From Hydrogenophilales bacterium 16-61-112 (GTDB lineage Bacteria; Pseudomonadota; Gammaproteobacteria; Burkholderiales; Thiobacillaceae): 38,736 nucleotides of DNA. The translations under genes and the position numbers were made by a program. The stretch spans positions 1-38,736 of the forward strand of contig NCHD01000016.1 in NCBI GenBank assembly GCA_002257045.1. Direction: 5' to 3'. The notes beneath the pieces are model-generated. The model saw only the letters and a list, made by a program, of their open reading frames with translations. It did no database searches and was not told the origin of the DNA. Below, one piece after another: positions 1 to 8,462 of the stretch (position 1 is its first letter; each line of letters begins with the position of its first letter).

Positions 1-1
1 G

Positions 2-628
2 CTAGGCTATGCCCTGGTGCTCGGCGCAGCAGACCGTCCACATCAGGCGCTGGCGCTCACCTCCGGCTTTCTGTTCGTCGCGCCGCTGCTGGCGAGCGTT
101 TTTTATTACCTGAGTCACCGCCTGGAACATCACCATAAGCTGCCCGCGTTGTGGGCGCCGCTGTTGTCGTGGCGCGGCAACCCCGTTTCGCTCGGCCTGT
201 TTGCCCTGATGCTGGTGTTCACGCTATCGGCGTGGGAACGCCTCTCGGCCATTCTGGTCGGACTGTTTCTCAACAGCTCTGGCATCGGCAATCTGGCCGA
301 TCTGCTAACCCTGCACACCTTGCAGCAACACGCCGATTTCGTGCTGGCCTACCTGGCATTCGGCGCTGTCCTGGCGCTGCTGATGTTCAGCCTGTCGGTG
401 GTGTCGCTGCCGATGCTGATGCACCGCAAGGTCGACTTCGCGACCGCCCTGGTCGCCAGCTTCATGGCAACCCGGCTCAATTTCCTGCCGATGCTGCTGT
501 GGGGCGTGCTGATCGCAGGCTTGGTCGCGGTCGGCATGGCGACCAGTTTCCTTGCCATGATCGTGATCTTTCCCTGGCTGGGGCATGCCAGCTGGCACGC
601 CTACCGTGACCTGATCGAAGCGCCATGA
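2..628 (+). CDS. Integral membrane protein, DUF2189-like, C-terminal part
   Basis: The frame is open to the left edge, so the N-terminus lies outside the window; a GTG at 17 is only an internal in-frame codon. What is visible is about 208 residues of a very hydrophobic protein with roughly five membrane segments separated by short polar loops, among them a His-rich loop (HRLEHHHK) after the first segment. The general look (long aromatic/Leu helices, a Trp-His-Ala-Tyr-Arg ending near the stop) resembles the DUF2189/BPSS1780 family of proteobacterial membrane proteins, whose function is unknown. The family call is by overall style rather than a diagnostic motif. The next gene, a cytochrome c, starts 121 bases downstream on the same strand, so it need not share an operon. 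Confidence 0.6.
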   Translation, partial: LGYALVLGAADRPHQALALTSGFLFVAPLLASVFYYLSHRLEHHHKLPALWAPLLSWRGNPVSLGLFALMLVFTLSAWERLSAILVGLFLNSSGIGNLADLLTLHTLQQHADFVLAYLAFGAVLALLMFSLSVVSLPMLMHRKVDFATALVASFMATRLNFLPMLLWGVLIAGLVAVGMATSFLAMIVIFPWLGHASWHAYRDLIEAP

Positions 629-749
629 ACCGGATATCCGCGGGTAGGCCTTAAATACTCCCTACCCGACTTGCATCGGATGGGATTTTGCTGAATAGTG
701 ATGGGACGACGCAATACCCGCGTCTACCTGATTTCCACGGAGACTGCAC

Positions 750-1070
750 ATGATGAAAACACTCGCAACAACCGCAGCATCGGCGGCCCTGTTAATGATG
801 TCCGGCCTGACCCAGGCCGCCGACGGCATGGCACTTGCGCAAAAAAACGCCTGCATGTCCTGCCACGGCGTCGACAAGAAGATCGTCGGCCCGGCATTCA
901 AGGATGTCGCCAAGAAATATGCCGACGACAAGGGTGCGCAAGCCAGACTGGCCGCCAAAGTAAAGGCGGGCGGCAAAGGCGTGTGGGGCGAAATCCCGAT
1001 GCCGCCGAACCCGCAGGTCAGCCCGGCTGACACAAGCACGATCGTTGCTTGGGTGTTGTCGCTGAAGTAA
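750..1070 (+). CDS. Small periplasmic class I cytochrome c (c551/c552 type)
   Basis: A 106-residue electron carrier. A signal peptide of about 23 residues ends at an Ala-Gln-Ala site, so the protein acts in the periplasm. The heme is attached at CMSCH (residues 35-39), and the likely Met axial ligand sits in the PMPPN segment near residue 83. Length and motif placement fit the small cytochrome c551/c552 family, which donates electrons to nitrite reductase cd1 or terminal oxidases. The start is the first of two ATGs, with a GGAG ribosome site about 8 bases upstream. It stands alone and is followed by its own terminator. Its donor role towards the NirS encoded about 17 kb away is possible but inferred. 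Confidence 0.88.
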   Translation: MMKTLATTAASAALLMMSGLTQAADGMALAQKNACMSCHGVDKKIVGPAFKDVAKKYADDKGAQARLAAKVKAGGKGVWGEIPMPPNPQVSPADTSTIVAWVLSLK

Positions 1071-1093
1071 TCCGCACCAGACCTGTTATGCAC

Positions 1094-1125
1094 AAGGCCG
1101 ACCTCGCGTCGGTCTTGTTGTTTTT
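1094..1125 (+). terminator. Rho-independent terminator after the cytochrome c gene
   Basis: Nine-base stem (1094-1102 with 1108-1116, one G-U pair), 5-base loop, followed by GTTGTTTTT. Confidence 0.75.
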
Positions 1126-1162
1126 GCGCGGTAGGGATCACCAAGGCAGGCAGGACAGGCTG

Positions 1163-1171
1163 TGGTATAAA
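1163..1171 (+). promoter_or_regulatory. Candidate extended -10 promoter for the binding-protein gene
   Basis: TGG-TATAAA forms an extended -10 element 35 bases before the ATG at 1206. No good -35 element is seen at the usual spacing, so this is a moderate call. Confidence 0.4.
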
Positions 1172-1205
1172 TTCTGCGTTCACATTCGATTGCGGAAAAA
1201 CCACA

Positions 1206-2357
1206 ATGACACGCCACATTTTACGTTTAACGGCATTGGCCGTTGCTGTCCTGATTGCCGGATGCGGCGACAAGCCCCAACAAAGTGGCGATCCCGTAGT
1301 GCTGATCGGCCAGGCGTCCCCGCTCACGGGTCCGCAGGCGCATCTGGGCAAGGACAATGAAAACGGCGCGCAGCTGGCGCTGGACGAAATCAACGCCGCA
1401 GGCTTCACCCTGGGCGGCAAAAAAGTCATCCTCGAAATGAAAAGCGAGGACGACGCCGCCGACCCCAAAACCGCCACCACTGTGGCGCAAAAGCTGGTGG
1501 ATGAAGGCGTGGCGGGCATGATCGGTCACCTCAACTCGGGCGCCACCATCCCCGCCTCGCGAATTTATGCCGACGCCGGCATCCCGCAGATTTCGCCTTC
1601 GGCCACCGCCATCGCCTACACCGCATCGGGCTACAAGACCGCCTACCGCGTGATGACCAACGACGCACAGCAGGGCAGCGTGCTGGGTAATTTTGCGGTA
1701 ACCAAGCTCGGTGCAAAAAAAATCGCCATCATCGACGACCGCACCGCCTACGGCCAGGGCCTGGCCGACGAGGTTGAAAAGGCCGCCAAGGCCGCCGGCG
1801 CCGAGGTGGTGGCGCGCGAATACACCTCCGACCGCGCGACCGACTTCATGGCGATCCTCACCTCGATCAAGGGCAAGGCCCCGGATCTGGTTTTCTTCGG
1901 TGGCATGGACCCGCAAGCGGCCCCGATGGCCAAGCAGATGAAGCAACTCGGCATGACGGCCCGGTTTCTCGGCGGCGACGGCGCGCAAACGCCCAAATTC
2001 ATCGAGCTGGCCGGTGCCGACGCCGAGGGCGCTATCGCCTCCAACCCCGGCCTGCCGCTCGACGTGATGCCCGGCGGCGCGGCGTTCAAGGCCAAGTTCG
2101 AAGCCAAGTACGGCAAGATCCAGAACTACGCGCCCTACGCCTACGACGCCATGTATGTGCTGACGGGAGCGATGAAACGCGCGGACTCCAGCGACCCGGC
2201 CAGGTATCTGGCCGAACTGCCGAAGACCGACTATCAGGGCGTGACCGGGCGCGTGCGCTTTGATGCCAAGGGCGACATCACCGGCGGCGCAGTGACGCTG
2301 TACCAGGTGAAGGACGGCAAGTGGGTGACGCTGGAAACCGTTTCCAGCGCTCAGTAA
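1206..2357 (+). CDS. Branched-chain amino acid ABC transporter substrate-binding lipoprotein
   Basis: A 383-residue type I periplasmic binding protein of the LivJ/LivK family. The N-terminus is a lipoprotein signal with the lipobox LIAGC (Cys about residue 20), so it is tethered in the periplasm. Family traits visible are the opening 'GQASPLTGPQAHLGKDNENG', the 'GHLNSGATIPASRIYADAGIPQIS' ligand-pocket region, the 'YAPYAYDAMYVL' stretch, and a length normal for the family. It would capture branched-chain or other amino acids (or amides) for an ABC importer. No permease or ATPase gene lies nearby, so it is an orphan component and its ligand cannot be told. It converges with the nuclease gene and overlaps it by 7 bases. 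Confidence 0.85.
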   Translation: MTRHILRLTALAVAVLIAGCGDKPQQSGDPVVLIGQASPLTGPQAHLGKDNENGAQLALDEINAAGFTLGGKKVILEMKSEDDAADPKTATTVAQKLVDEGVAGMIGHLNSGATIPASRIYADAGIPQISPSATAIAYTASGYKTAYRVMTNDAQQGSVLGNFAVTKLGAKKIAIIDDRTAYGQGLADEVEKAAKAAGAEVVAREYTSDRATDFMAILTSIKGKAPDLVFFGGMDPQAAPMAKQMKQLGMTARFLGGDGAQTPKFIELAGADAEGAIASNPGLPLDVMPGGAAFKAKFEAKYGKIQNYAPYAYDAMYVLTGAMKRADSSDPARYLAELPKTDYQGVTGRVRFDAKGDITGGAVTLYQVKDGKWVTLETVSSAQ

Positions 2358-5074
2358 GCCGGCATCCCGGCTGCGCCGCCCGCCGGCGCAGCCTCGTTCC
2401 ACATTCCCTTGCGGCATAGCCCGCGCGCCTCGCAGTGCTTGCACACGCTGTCGACGCCGCCTGCGGGCAGCGTTGCGCCGGCGGCAATGGCTTCGAGCAG
2501 CGCCGGCAGGCGGCGGCAAATGGCGTCGATGTCGGTTTCACCATCGAGCTCGAGCGCAACCACCGGCGTTTCGTTGATCGGCAAGTATGCTGCGGCGGCC
2601 TCGGCAAGCCAGGCGTAAAAAGGCAGTTGCACCGCTTCCGCAGGATTTTTCAAGCGGGTTTTCAAGCCTTGCGCCGCGCCCGTCTTGTAGTCAATGACGC
2701 TCAACGCGTGGCCGCCGTTTGCGTCGAGGCGTGCGTCGACGCGATCAATGCGGCCATGCAGCGTGATGTCTCCGAGACCTGGCACCACGCAGGGCATGTC
2801 GAACGCGGTTTCACCCGACTGATAGCGCCAGCCCTGCGCCACGCTCGCCAGCCAGGCATCGAGGTAGGCGGGCTGTATTTTTTCCCAGCGCTGCGCCCAG
2901 ACCGTTGCGGTGTACGCCGGCAGCGCCACAAACTCCGCCGCAGAAAGCTCGGACAGGTGCGCCAGGGCGGCAACCCGCTCGACGGGCGGCTGGCTGTCAT
3001 GAAAGCGCTTCAGGATACGATGCAGGGCGTTGCCGTAATCGCTTTTGTCGAGCGCATCGTCGGCTTCGTCGAGCTCGCGGATGCCCAGCACGCTCTGGAC
3101 AAAAAATCGGTAGGGACAGTCGAGCAGGGTTTGATACGCGGTCGGGGAATAACGCTGCGGTAGTTGCGTGGCCAGGACGCGCGGCGCAGCCTGAACGCAG
3201 GCAGCGGGCAACGGGCTGGCCTGCGCCGGCGGCTCGGTGCAGGCCTGTTCAGGCAGCGGTTTGCCCCAGGCAGCGAGGTGCAAGGCCTGCAGGCGCAACA
3301 CCAGTGGCGAAGCCGGATTGGGCTCGTCGCCATGCCAGGCCTGCCAGCTCAATAGCGCATCGCCCTGGCTCAGCAACTCGATCAGGTCAGTGGTCACGGC
3401 GTCGGCATCGGCGGCTGCGGTGGGCAGCCCCAGCTGCGCGCGGGTGGACTGGCTGAACAAACCCGGCGCCGGGTGCACCGGCAGATGGCGCGCATCGGCA
3501 CCGATGACGGCGATGGCCTCGAACACGCGTCCGCGAGCGGCGGGCAGGGAGGTCAGCACGACCGGGCTGATCACACTGGCATCGCTGAAGCTGTCGGATT
3601 CCAGCGCCAGATTGAGCCAGCGCCGCCATTCGCCAAAGCTGTATTTTTCGCTGTCGTCGCCGAGATCGTGGCGCAGGGTTTCCAGCACGTCCATGACCTT
3701 GGCGCCCGCGGCATCGGCCTGCAGGCAGGCGTCGAGGCGAACCAGGCTTTCCTGCAGCCGGGCAAGCCAGATGGCCAGCGGCGCACGCGTCTGCGCAAAG
3801 CCCTGACGGGCGCCGAACAAGGCTGCGAGCCAAGGCGGGAGGACCCCGAACTCGCCGTTTGCCAGGTGCAGGATATCGGCCATGCCTTGCGCCACCCCCT
3901 GCCGCCGCAGCGCCAGTTCGAGCTGCAACACCTGATCCTGCCGTATCGCCAGATCGCCCAGCACAAAGGGCGACTTCAACAGGTCGAGCAATTCAATGTG
4001 CGGAAAATCGCTCGCGACGCATTCGAGCCAGCGATCGACGACAGCAGCGGCGGCCGTGGTCGACAGCGTCCAGCCGGTTTCGTCGGCCACCCACACCTCC
4101 ATGCGCTCGAGCAGCGCGCGCACGCGGCGCGCGGTCTCGCGATCCAGCGCGATCAGCGCCAGGTCGCGCTTTCCCGCCTGCAGCTGTGCCGCCACCCAGG
4201 CCACGATTGCGCGCGCTTCGGCTTCGAGATGCGGCGCCGGATTGAGGCTCACGCGCGCAACGAGCGGACTGTCAGGATAAATACTTGCCAAAGCCTGGGC
4301 CCGCGTCAAAAGCGGAGGCTCGGTACATTGCCAGGCTTGATGCAGGCTATGCGGCACGGCCGCGGCGAGGTCGGCGGGCGTGCAGGCCCGCTCAAACAGC
4401 GCGACCGGACTGTGCCCAGCGCAGCGTTCGAGAAACTGCTGTTCGACTGCCGTCAACGGTCCCAGCGCATAGCCATACACCGGGCGCGGGGCAGCGGCGC
4501 ATTGCGCCAGCAGACGTTCGAGAGCCGCCGCGTAACGCGCTTGCGGATCCTGGCCACCGGTATTGAGCGCCTGCCAAACCGCTTCGATCAACGCCGTTTC
4601 GCGATCGAGCGTGTGGGCGTGCACGGCGCGAATCTGCGCGCCGATGTCGCCGCCGAGCCGCGCTGCAGAAAGCGCGTCGGCCAGCGCGAGCAACTCATTC
4701 GCCAGTGTCCACTTGTCGATTTTTCCCAGCCAGTCGACCCGCCGCAGGACGGCATGCAGGCGAGCCAGCCGCCGCGCCTGCGGTTCGCCGTGGCCGTCCG
4801 ACAGCAACTCGGCCCAAGTCTTGAGCGGAACGATATGCGGCGGAATCAGCGCCGGCAAACCGGCTGCCTGTGCCAGCGCCCTGGCGAAATCCTGGCCCGC
4901 GCGACGGTTGGGGACCAGCACCGTCAGCCCGGATAAGTCGGGCAGGCGGTCAGCATGTTGATCGAGCAGATGACGGGCAACGGCCGAAGGAAGCGACGTG
5001 CCGTGCACGGCATGCGGCCCGATACGGGCGTCGGTGCCCCCGGAAGGAGTGGAGGGAATCGTGACGACTCCCAT
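2351..5074 (-). CDS. AddB/RecB-like PD-(D/E)XK nuclease family protein
   Basis: A protein of about 907 residues annotated in relatives as a probable DNA repair exonuclease. The N-terminal part has a helicase-like fold ('LTVLVPNRRAGQDFARAL'). The C-terminus holds a RecB-type nuclease domain with the catalytic 'VIDYKTG' motif. One Cys in 'LLDCPYRFF' and three in 'VCKHCEARGLC' near the end match the four-Cys iron-sulfur staple of AddB-type nucleases. I see no obvious Walker A motor motif, as in AddB. The ATG at 5074 follows the fdxA stop by 5 bases; a TTG at 5083 overlapping that stop (TTGA) is an alternative. No addA-like helicase partner is in the window. The gene is probably co-transcribed with fdxA. 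Confidence 0.8.
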   Translation of the reverse strand: MGVVTIPSTPSGGTDARIGPHAVHGTSLPSAVARHLLDQHADRLPDLSGLTVLVPNRRAGQDFARALAQAAGLPALIPPHIVPLKTWAELLSDGHGEPQARRLARLHAVLRRVDWLGKIDKWTLANELLALADALSAARLGGDIGAQIRAVHAHTLDRETALIEAVWQALNTGGQDPQARYAAALERLLAQCAAAPRPVYGYALGPLTAVEQQFLERCAGHSPVALFERACTPADLAAAVPHSLHQAWQCTEPPLLTRAQALASIYPDSPLVARVSLNPAPHLEAEARAIVAWVAAQLQAGKRDLALIALDRETARRVRALLERMEVWVADETGWTLSTTAAAAVVDRWLECVASDFPHIELLDLLKSPFVLGDLAIRQDQVLQLELALRRQGVAQGMADILHLANGEFGVLPPWLAALFGARQGFAQTRAPLAIWLARLQESLVRLDACLQADAAGAKVMDVLETLRHDLGDDSEKYSFGEWRRWLNLALESDSFSDASVISPVVLTSLPAARGRVFEAIAVIGADARHLPVHPAPGLFSQSTRAQLGLPTAAADADAVTTDLIELLSQGDALLSWQAWHGDEPNPASPLVLRLQALHLAAWGKPLPEQACTEPPAQASPLPAACVQAAPRVLATQLPQRYSPTAYQTLLDCPYRFFVQSVLGIRELDEADDALDKSDYGNALHRILKRFHDSQPPVERVAALAHLSELSAAEFVALPAYTATVWAQRWEKIQPAYLDAWLASVAQGWRYQSGETAFDMPCVVPGLGDITLHGRIDRVDARLDANGGHALSVIDYKTGAAQGLKTRLKNPAEAVQLPFYAWLAEAAAAYLPINETPVVALELDGETDIDAICRRLPALLEAIAAGATLPAGGVDSVCKHCEARGLCRKGMWNEAAPAGGAAGMPAY

Positions 5075-5079
5075 CGTGT

Positions 5080-5403
5080 TCAACGTTCCAGATATTGCAG
5101 TTTGTCTTTCACGCCGGCCCAGTCGTCGGCGTCAGGCAGCGGACCCTTGCGTTCGATGATGACTTTCCACTGTTTGGCGAGTTCGGCATTAAGCGCAATA
5201 TAGGCACGCTGGTCATCCGGCACATCGTCTTCGGCATAAATTGCCTCGACCGGGCACTCAGCCACGCACAGCGTGCAATCGATGCATTCTTCGGGATCGA
5301 TGACAAGAAAATTGGGGCCTTCGTGAAAGCAGTCAACCGGACACACATCGACGCAATCGGTGTATTTGCACTTCACACAGGCTTCAGCTACAACATAGGT
5401 CAT
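5080..5403 (-). CDS. fdxA: 7Fe ferredoxin FdxA
   Basis: A 107-residue cytoplasmic ferredoxin of the Azotobacter FdI type, which carries one [3Fe-4S] and one [4Fe-4S] cluster. Cysteines at 9, 17 and 21 (followed by Pro) and the run [12 protein letters not shown] supply the cluster ligands; C12 and C25 match the conserved free cysteines of the family. The long C-terminal tail ('[21 protein letters not shown]') is typical. The role is low-potential electron transfer, partner unknown. It is divergent from trxA (170-base gap) and runs directly into the nuclease gene. Confidence 0.93.
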   Translation of the reverse strand: MTYVVAEACVKCKYTDCVDVCPVDCFHEGPNFLVIDPEECIDCTLCVAECPVEAIYAEDDVPDDQRAYIALNAELAKQWKVIIERKGPLPDADDWAGVKDKLQYLER

Positions 5404-5573
5404 TCGTATTTACCGGGTAGGGGTTGAGAACACTATCTGGGGAAACGCCCAGATGCTTGCAGGCGACCATTTTGATGTAGCATATCGGCACAATTCCGAA
5501 TTTTCCAGCATTACCTTCTGCATCTTCAGGCCGAGTCCGGCCATCTCCACTCTTTAATTTAGGAGCTTCACCA

Positions 5574-5900
5574 ATGAGCGAACATGTTCATTACATATCC
5601 GACGATTCTTTCGAACAGGAAGTCCTGCAAGCCGGCGTTCCCGTGCTGGTAGATTACTGGGCCGACTGGTGCGGCCCCTGCAAAATGATCTCGCCGATCC
5701 TCGACGAAGTCGCCAAGGAATACGCCGGCAAGCTCAAGGTGTGCAAGCTCAATATCGATGAAAACCAGGCTACCCCGCCCAAGTTCGGCATTCGTGGCAT
5801 CCCCACCCTGATGCTGTTCAAGAACGGCAATGTCGAAGCTACCAAGGTCGGAGCGCTGTCCAAGTCACAGCTCACCGCTTTCGTTGACAGCAACATCTAA
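5574..5900 (+). CDS. trxA: Thioredoxin 1
   Basis: A 108-residue cytoplasmic disulfide reductase with the redox motif WCGPC (Cys33, Cys36) and the cis-proline segment GIPTLMLF near residue 76. It has normal full length. The start is supported by AGGAGC about 8 bases before the ATG. It reduces ribonucleotide reductase, PAPS reductase and other targets using thioredoxin reductase. It lies upstream of rho, a pairing also seen in enterobacteria. Confidence 0.97.
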   Translation: MSEHVHYISDDSFEQEVLQAGVPVLVDYWADWCGPCKMISPILDEVAKEYAGKLKVCKLNIDENQATPPKFGIRGIPTLMLFKNGNVEATKVGALSKSQLTAFVDSNI

Positions 5901-6078
5901 GAAAGCGCTTCTACTGGGCGGAGCGCCCAGCGCGCCATCAATTCCTGCAGCCCCAACCACGCCGCCTGATATTGATGACCTTCAGAACACGCACCCTGAA
6001 GGCGGCCCCGGTGCAAACGCGCCCGGCCCTGAACTCTCCCATCCGGCTCTTTCAAGCGAGCCCCTCCAGGCCCCGTCC
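5901..6078 (+). promoter_or_regulatory. trxA-rho intergenic leader with hairpin
   Basis: This 178-base stretch holds a perfect 7-base hairpin at 5914-5930 (CTGGGCG, loop GAG) with no T-run after it, then C-rich, G-poor sequence up to the rho ATG. In E. coli rho is autoregulated by Rho-dependent attenuation in its leader; a C-rich unstructured leader here would allow the same, but that is inference. The rho frame stays open through the leader without a convincing earlier start. Confidence 0.4.
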
Positions 6079-7338
6079 ATGTATCTTTCCGAACTCAAGC
6101 AAAAGCCCATTACCGAGCTCCTCGAGCTTGCCGCCACGTTCAATATCGACAACGCTAACCGCTTCCGCAAGCAGGAGCTGATTTTTGCCATCCTGAAAGC
6201 AGTGGCCAAGCGTGGCGATTCGATTTTTGGCGACGGCGTGCTGGAAGTGCTGCCCGACGGGTTTGGTTTTTTGCGGTCGCCTGAAACCTCATACCTGGCC
6301 AACACCGACGACATCTACGTGTCGCCGTCGCAGATCCGCCGCTTCAACCTGCACACCGGCGACAAGATCGAAGGCGAGATCCGCACGCCGAAGGATGGCG
6401 AACGCTACTCGGCGATGACCAAGCTCGACAAGATCAACGGCGAGCCGCCCGAGGCGAGCAAGAACAAGATCCTGTTCGAGAACCTGACCCCGCTGCACCC
6501 GGACGAACCGCTCAAGCTGGAGCGCGACATCAAGGCCGAGGAAAATCTCACCAGCCGCGTCATCGACATCGTGGCGCCCATCGGCAAAGGCCAGCGCGGC
6601 CTGCTGGTGGCGCCGCCCAAGTCGGGCAAAACCGTGATGCTGCAACAGATTGCCCACGCAATCAGCTCCAACCATCCCGACGTCGTGCTGTTCGTGCTGC
6701 TGATCGACGAGCGCCCGGAAGAAGTGACCGAAATGAGCCGCACCGTGCGCGGTGAAGTCATCGCTTCCACCTTCGATGAACCCGCCAGCCGTCACGTGCA
6801 GGTCGCAGAAATGGTGATCGAGCGCGCCAAGCGTCTGGTCGAGCACAAGAAGGACGTGGTGATTCTGCTCGACTCGATCACGCGTCTGGCACGCGCCTAC
6901 AACACGGTGCAGCCCGCTTCGGGCAAGGTGCTCACCGGCGGCGTCGACGCCAATGCGCTGCAAAAGCCCAAGCGCTTCTTTGGCGCCGCACGCAACATCG
7001 AGGAAGGCGGCAGCCTCACCATCATCGCCACCGCGCTGGTCGAAACCGGCAGCCGCATGGACGACGTGATCTACGAAGAGTTCAAGGGCACCGGCAACCT
7101 CGAAATTCACCTCGACCGCAAGATGTCCGAGCGTCGCCTCTATCCGGCGATCAACGTCAACCGCTCCGGCACCCGCCGCGAGGAACTGCTGATTCCGCCC
7201 GAGTTGCTGCAAAAGGTATGGGTGCTGCGCAAGCTGCTCTACCCGATGGACGACATGGAAGCGATGGAATTCCTCATCGACAAGATCCGCGCGGCCAAGA
7301 ACAACGCCGACTTCTTCGACTCGATGCGGCGCGGTTGA
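6079..7338 (+). CDS. rho: Transcription termination factor Rho
   Basis: A 419-residue hexameric RNA-dependent ATPase that ends transcription at unstructured C-rich RNA. The N-terminus '[18 protein letters not shown]' is the conserved Rho N-domain, followed by the cold-shock-like RNA-binding fold ('[11 protein letters not shown]', '[19 protein letters not shown]'). Walker A 'PPKSGKT' is near residue 178, Walker B '[16 protein letters not shown]' follows, and the Q-loop/R-loop region '[21 protein letters not shown]' is intact. The ATG at 6079 gives the standard length. The frame extends 83 codons further upstream into trxA, but that part is Pro/Ala-rich and not Rho-like. Confidence 0.97.
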   Translation: MYLSELKQKPITELLELAATFNIDNANRFRKQELIFAILKAVAKRGDSIFGDGVLEVLPDGFGFLRSPETSYLANTDDIYVSPSQIRRFNLHTGDKIEGEIRTPKDGERYSAMTKLDKINGEPPEASKNKILFENLTPLHPDEPLKLERDIKAEENLTSRVIDIVAPIGKGQRGLLVAPPKSGKTVMLQQIAHAISSNHPDVVLFVLLIDERPEEVTEMSRTVRGEVIASTFDEPASRHVQVAEMVIERAKRLVEHKKDVVILLDSITRLARAYNTVQPASGKVLTGGVDANALQKPKRFFGAARNIEEGGSLTIIATALVETGSRMDDVIYEEFKGTGNLEIHLDRKMSERRLYPAINVNRSGTRREELLIPPELLQKVWVLRKLLYPMDDMEAMEFLIDKIRAAKNNADFFDSMRRG

Positions 7339-7360
7339 TCAGGCTGCATGCTGTAAAACA

Positions 7361-7393
7361 AAAACCCCGGTGCCGAAAGGCCCGGGGTTTTTT
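7361..7393 (+). terminator. Rho-independent terminator after rho
   Basis: AAAACCCCGG (7361-7370) pairs with CCGGGGTTTT (7382-7391), with a run of six T from 7388. Confidence 0.85.
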
Positions 7394-7530
7394 CGGCCTC
7401 ATGCCGGCTACAGCAGACAACTCAGGCCGTAGAGCTTGACGACTACGACGCACTGCCAGAAATACGTTTCTGGCGCATGATGGCAGGCCGCACGCCAATC
7501 GCGGATGGATAAGCAGGTCTGGAATCTGCG

Positions 7531-8434
7531 CTAACGTGGCGTAGGCTGGTCTGGCGTAATTGCGTCAACCAGAGCACCGGCGGCATCGGCGGTGGCGTGC
7601 CTGCGATCACGCCGCGGGTTGTACTCGACGATTTCCCTCGCCACAAATGCGGGCTCGCCGCGCAAATGCGACAACGCCGCGACAAGCTCGGCACGATGCA
7701 GGCTGCCGGGCACTGGCGTACCAACGCCCGGCTCTTCGTCGGGCTCAAGCGCATCCATATCCACGCTCACGCCGAAACCGGCCGTACCGTGCCGTACCAC
7801 GGCGAGCGCCTCGTCGAACACTATGGTCAAACCGCGCTGCCGGACGTCAGCCATGTCGAACACCCGTACCCCCAGCCGGCGCAGCAGCGCCGCTTCGCCC
7901 GCCTCGTAACTGCGCACGCCAATCAGGCACACATGCTCAGGGCGCAGCTTGGCTTCTGCACCGCGATTGCGGTGAGTACCGCTTCGCCATGGCCAAGCAG
8001 ACAGGCCAGCGGCATGCCGTGGATCTGCCCGCTGGGCGTGGTGACGAAAGTGTGGCTGTCCATGTAGGCATCGATCCAGATCAGGCCGAGCGGGCCGCGG
8101 TCTGCGAGCGCCCGATGCACACCGCTCCAGGTGCCGATGGCGCAGGAATGGCACCCCCACCACCAGCGGAAAATTACCCGCGTTCAGCACCGCCTCCACT
8201 TCGCCGGCCAATTGCGTGCCGAGAAACGTAACGGCATACAGGGGCGTGTCCTGCTGATCACGCGGCACGCGCAGGATTGCGTCCCACGCTACATGCTGTA
8301 GCGGAGAATCGTGAAAGGTTTTTGTATCGCAGCAGGGCTGCCGGTCCCTCACTGCATGCCGGGTCAGGCGCACCGGCGCCGCTGGCGGCACCGATGACAA
8401 TGAGATTGCGCGAAGCGGAAACAGGAGTAGGCAT
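7531..8434 (-). pseudogene. Arginase/agmatinase-family gene, frameshifted
   Basis: Pieces of one arginase-fold ureohydrolase are spread over different frames. The N-terminus starts at the ATG at 8434 ('LIVIGAASGAGAPDPACSEG'). It then shifts at an A5 run (8319-8323) into 'DSPLQHVAWDAILRVPRD'. It shifts again near 8148-8155, where the expected GGDHS metal motif is damaged, into 'CAIGTWSGVHRALADRG', and back near 7960-7966 into 'AKLRPEHVCLIGVRSYE' and the C-terminal 'SVDMDALEPDEEPGVGTP'. The manganese motif expected as DAHxD reads DAYMD, so a metal ligand is lost as well. Three indels plus that substitution argue for a real pseudogene rather than sequencing error alone. The intact ancestor would hydrolyse arginine or a related guanidino compound. 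Confidence 0.8.
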
Positions 8435-8462
8435 CGTTTTCTCAGCCTACAGGCAAATCGGC

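Noticed and set aside
5830..6078. Upstream extension of rho overlapping trxA
   Set aside because: Rho proteins start at MYLSEL; the extension is Pro/Ala-rich, lacks a ribosome site and overlaps trxA.
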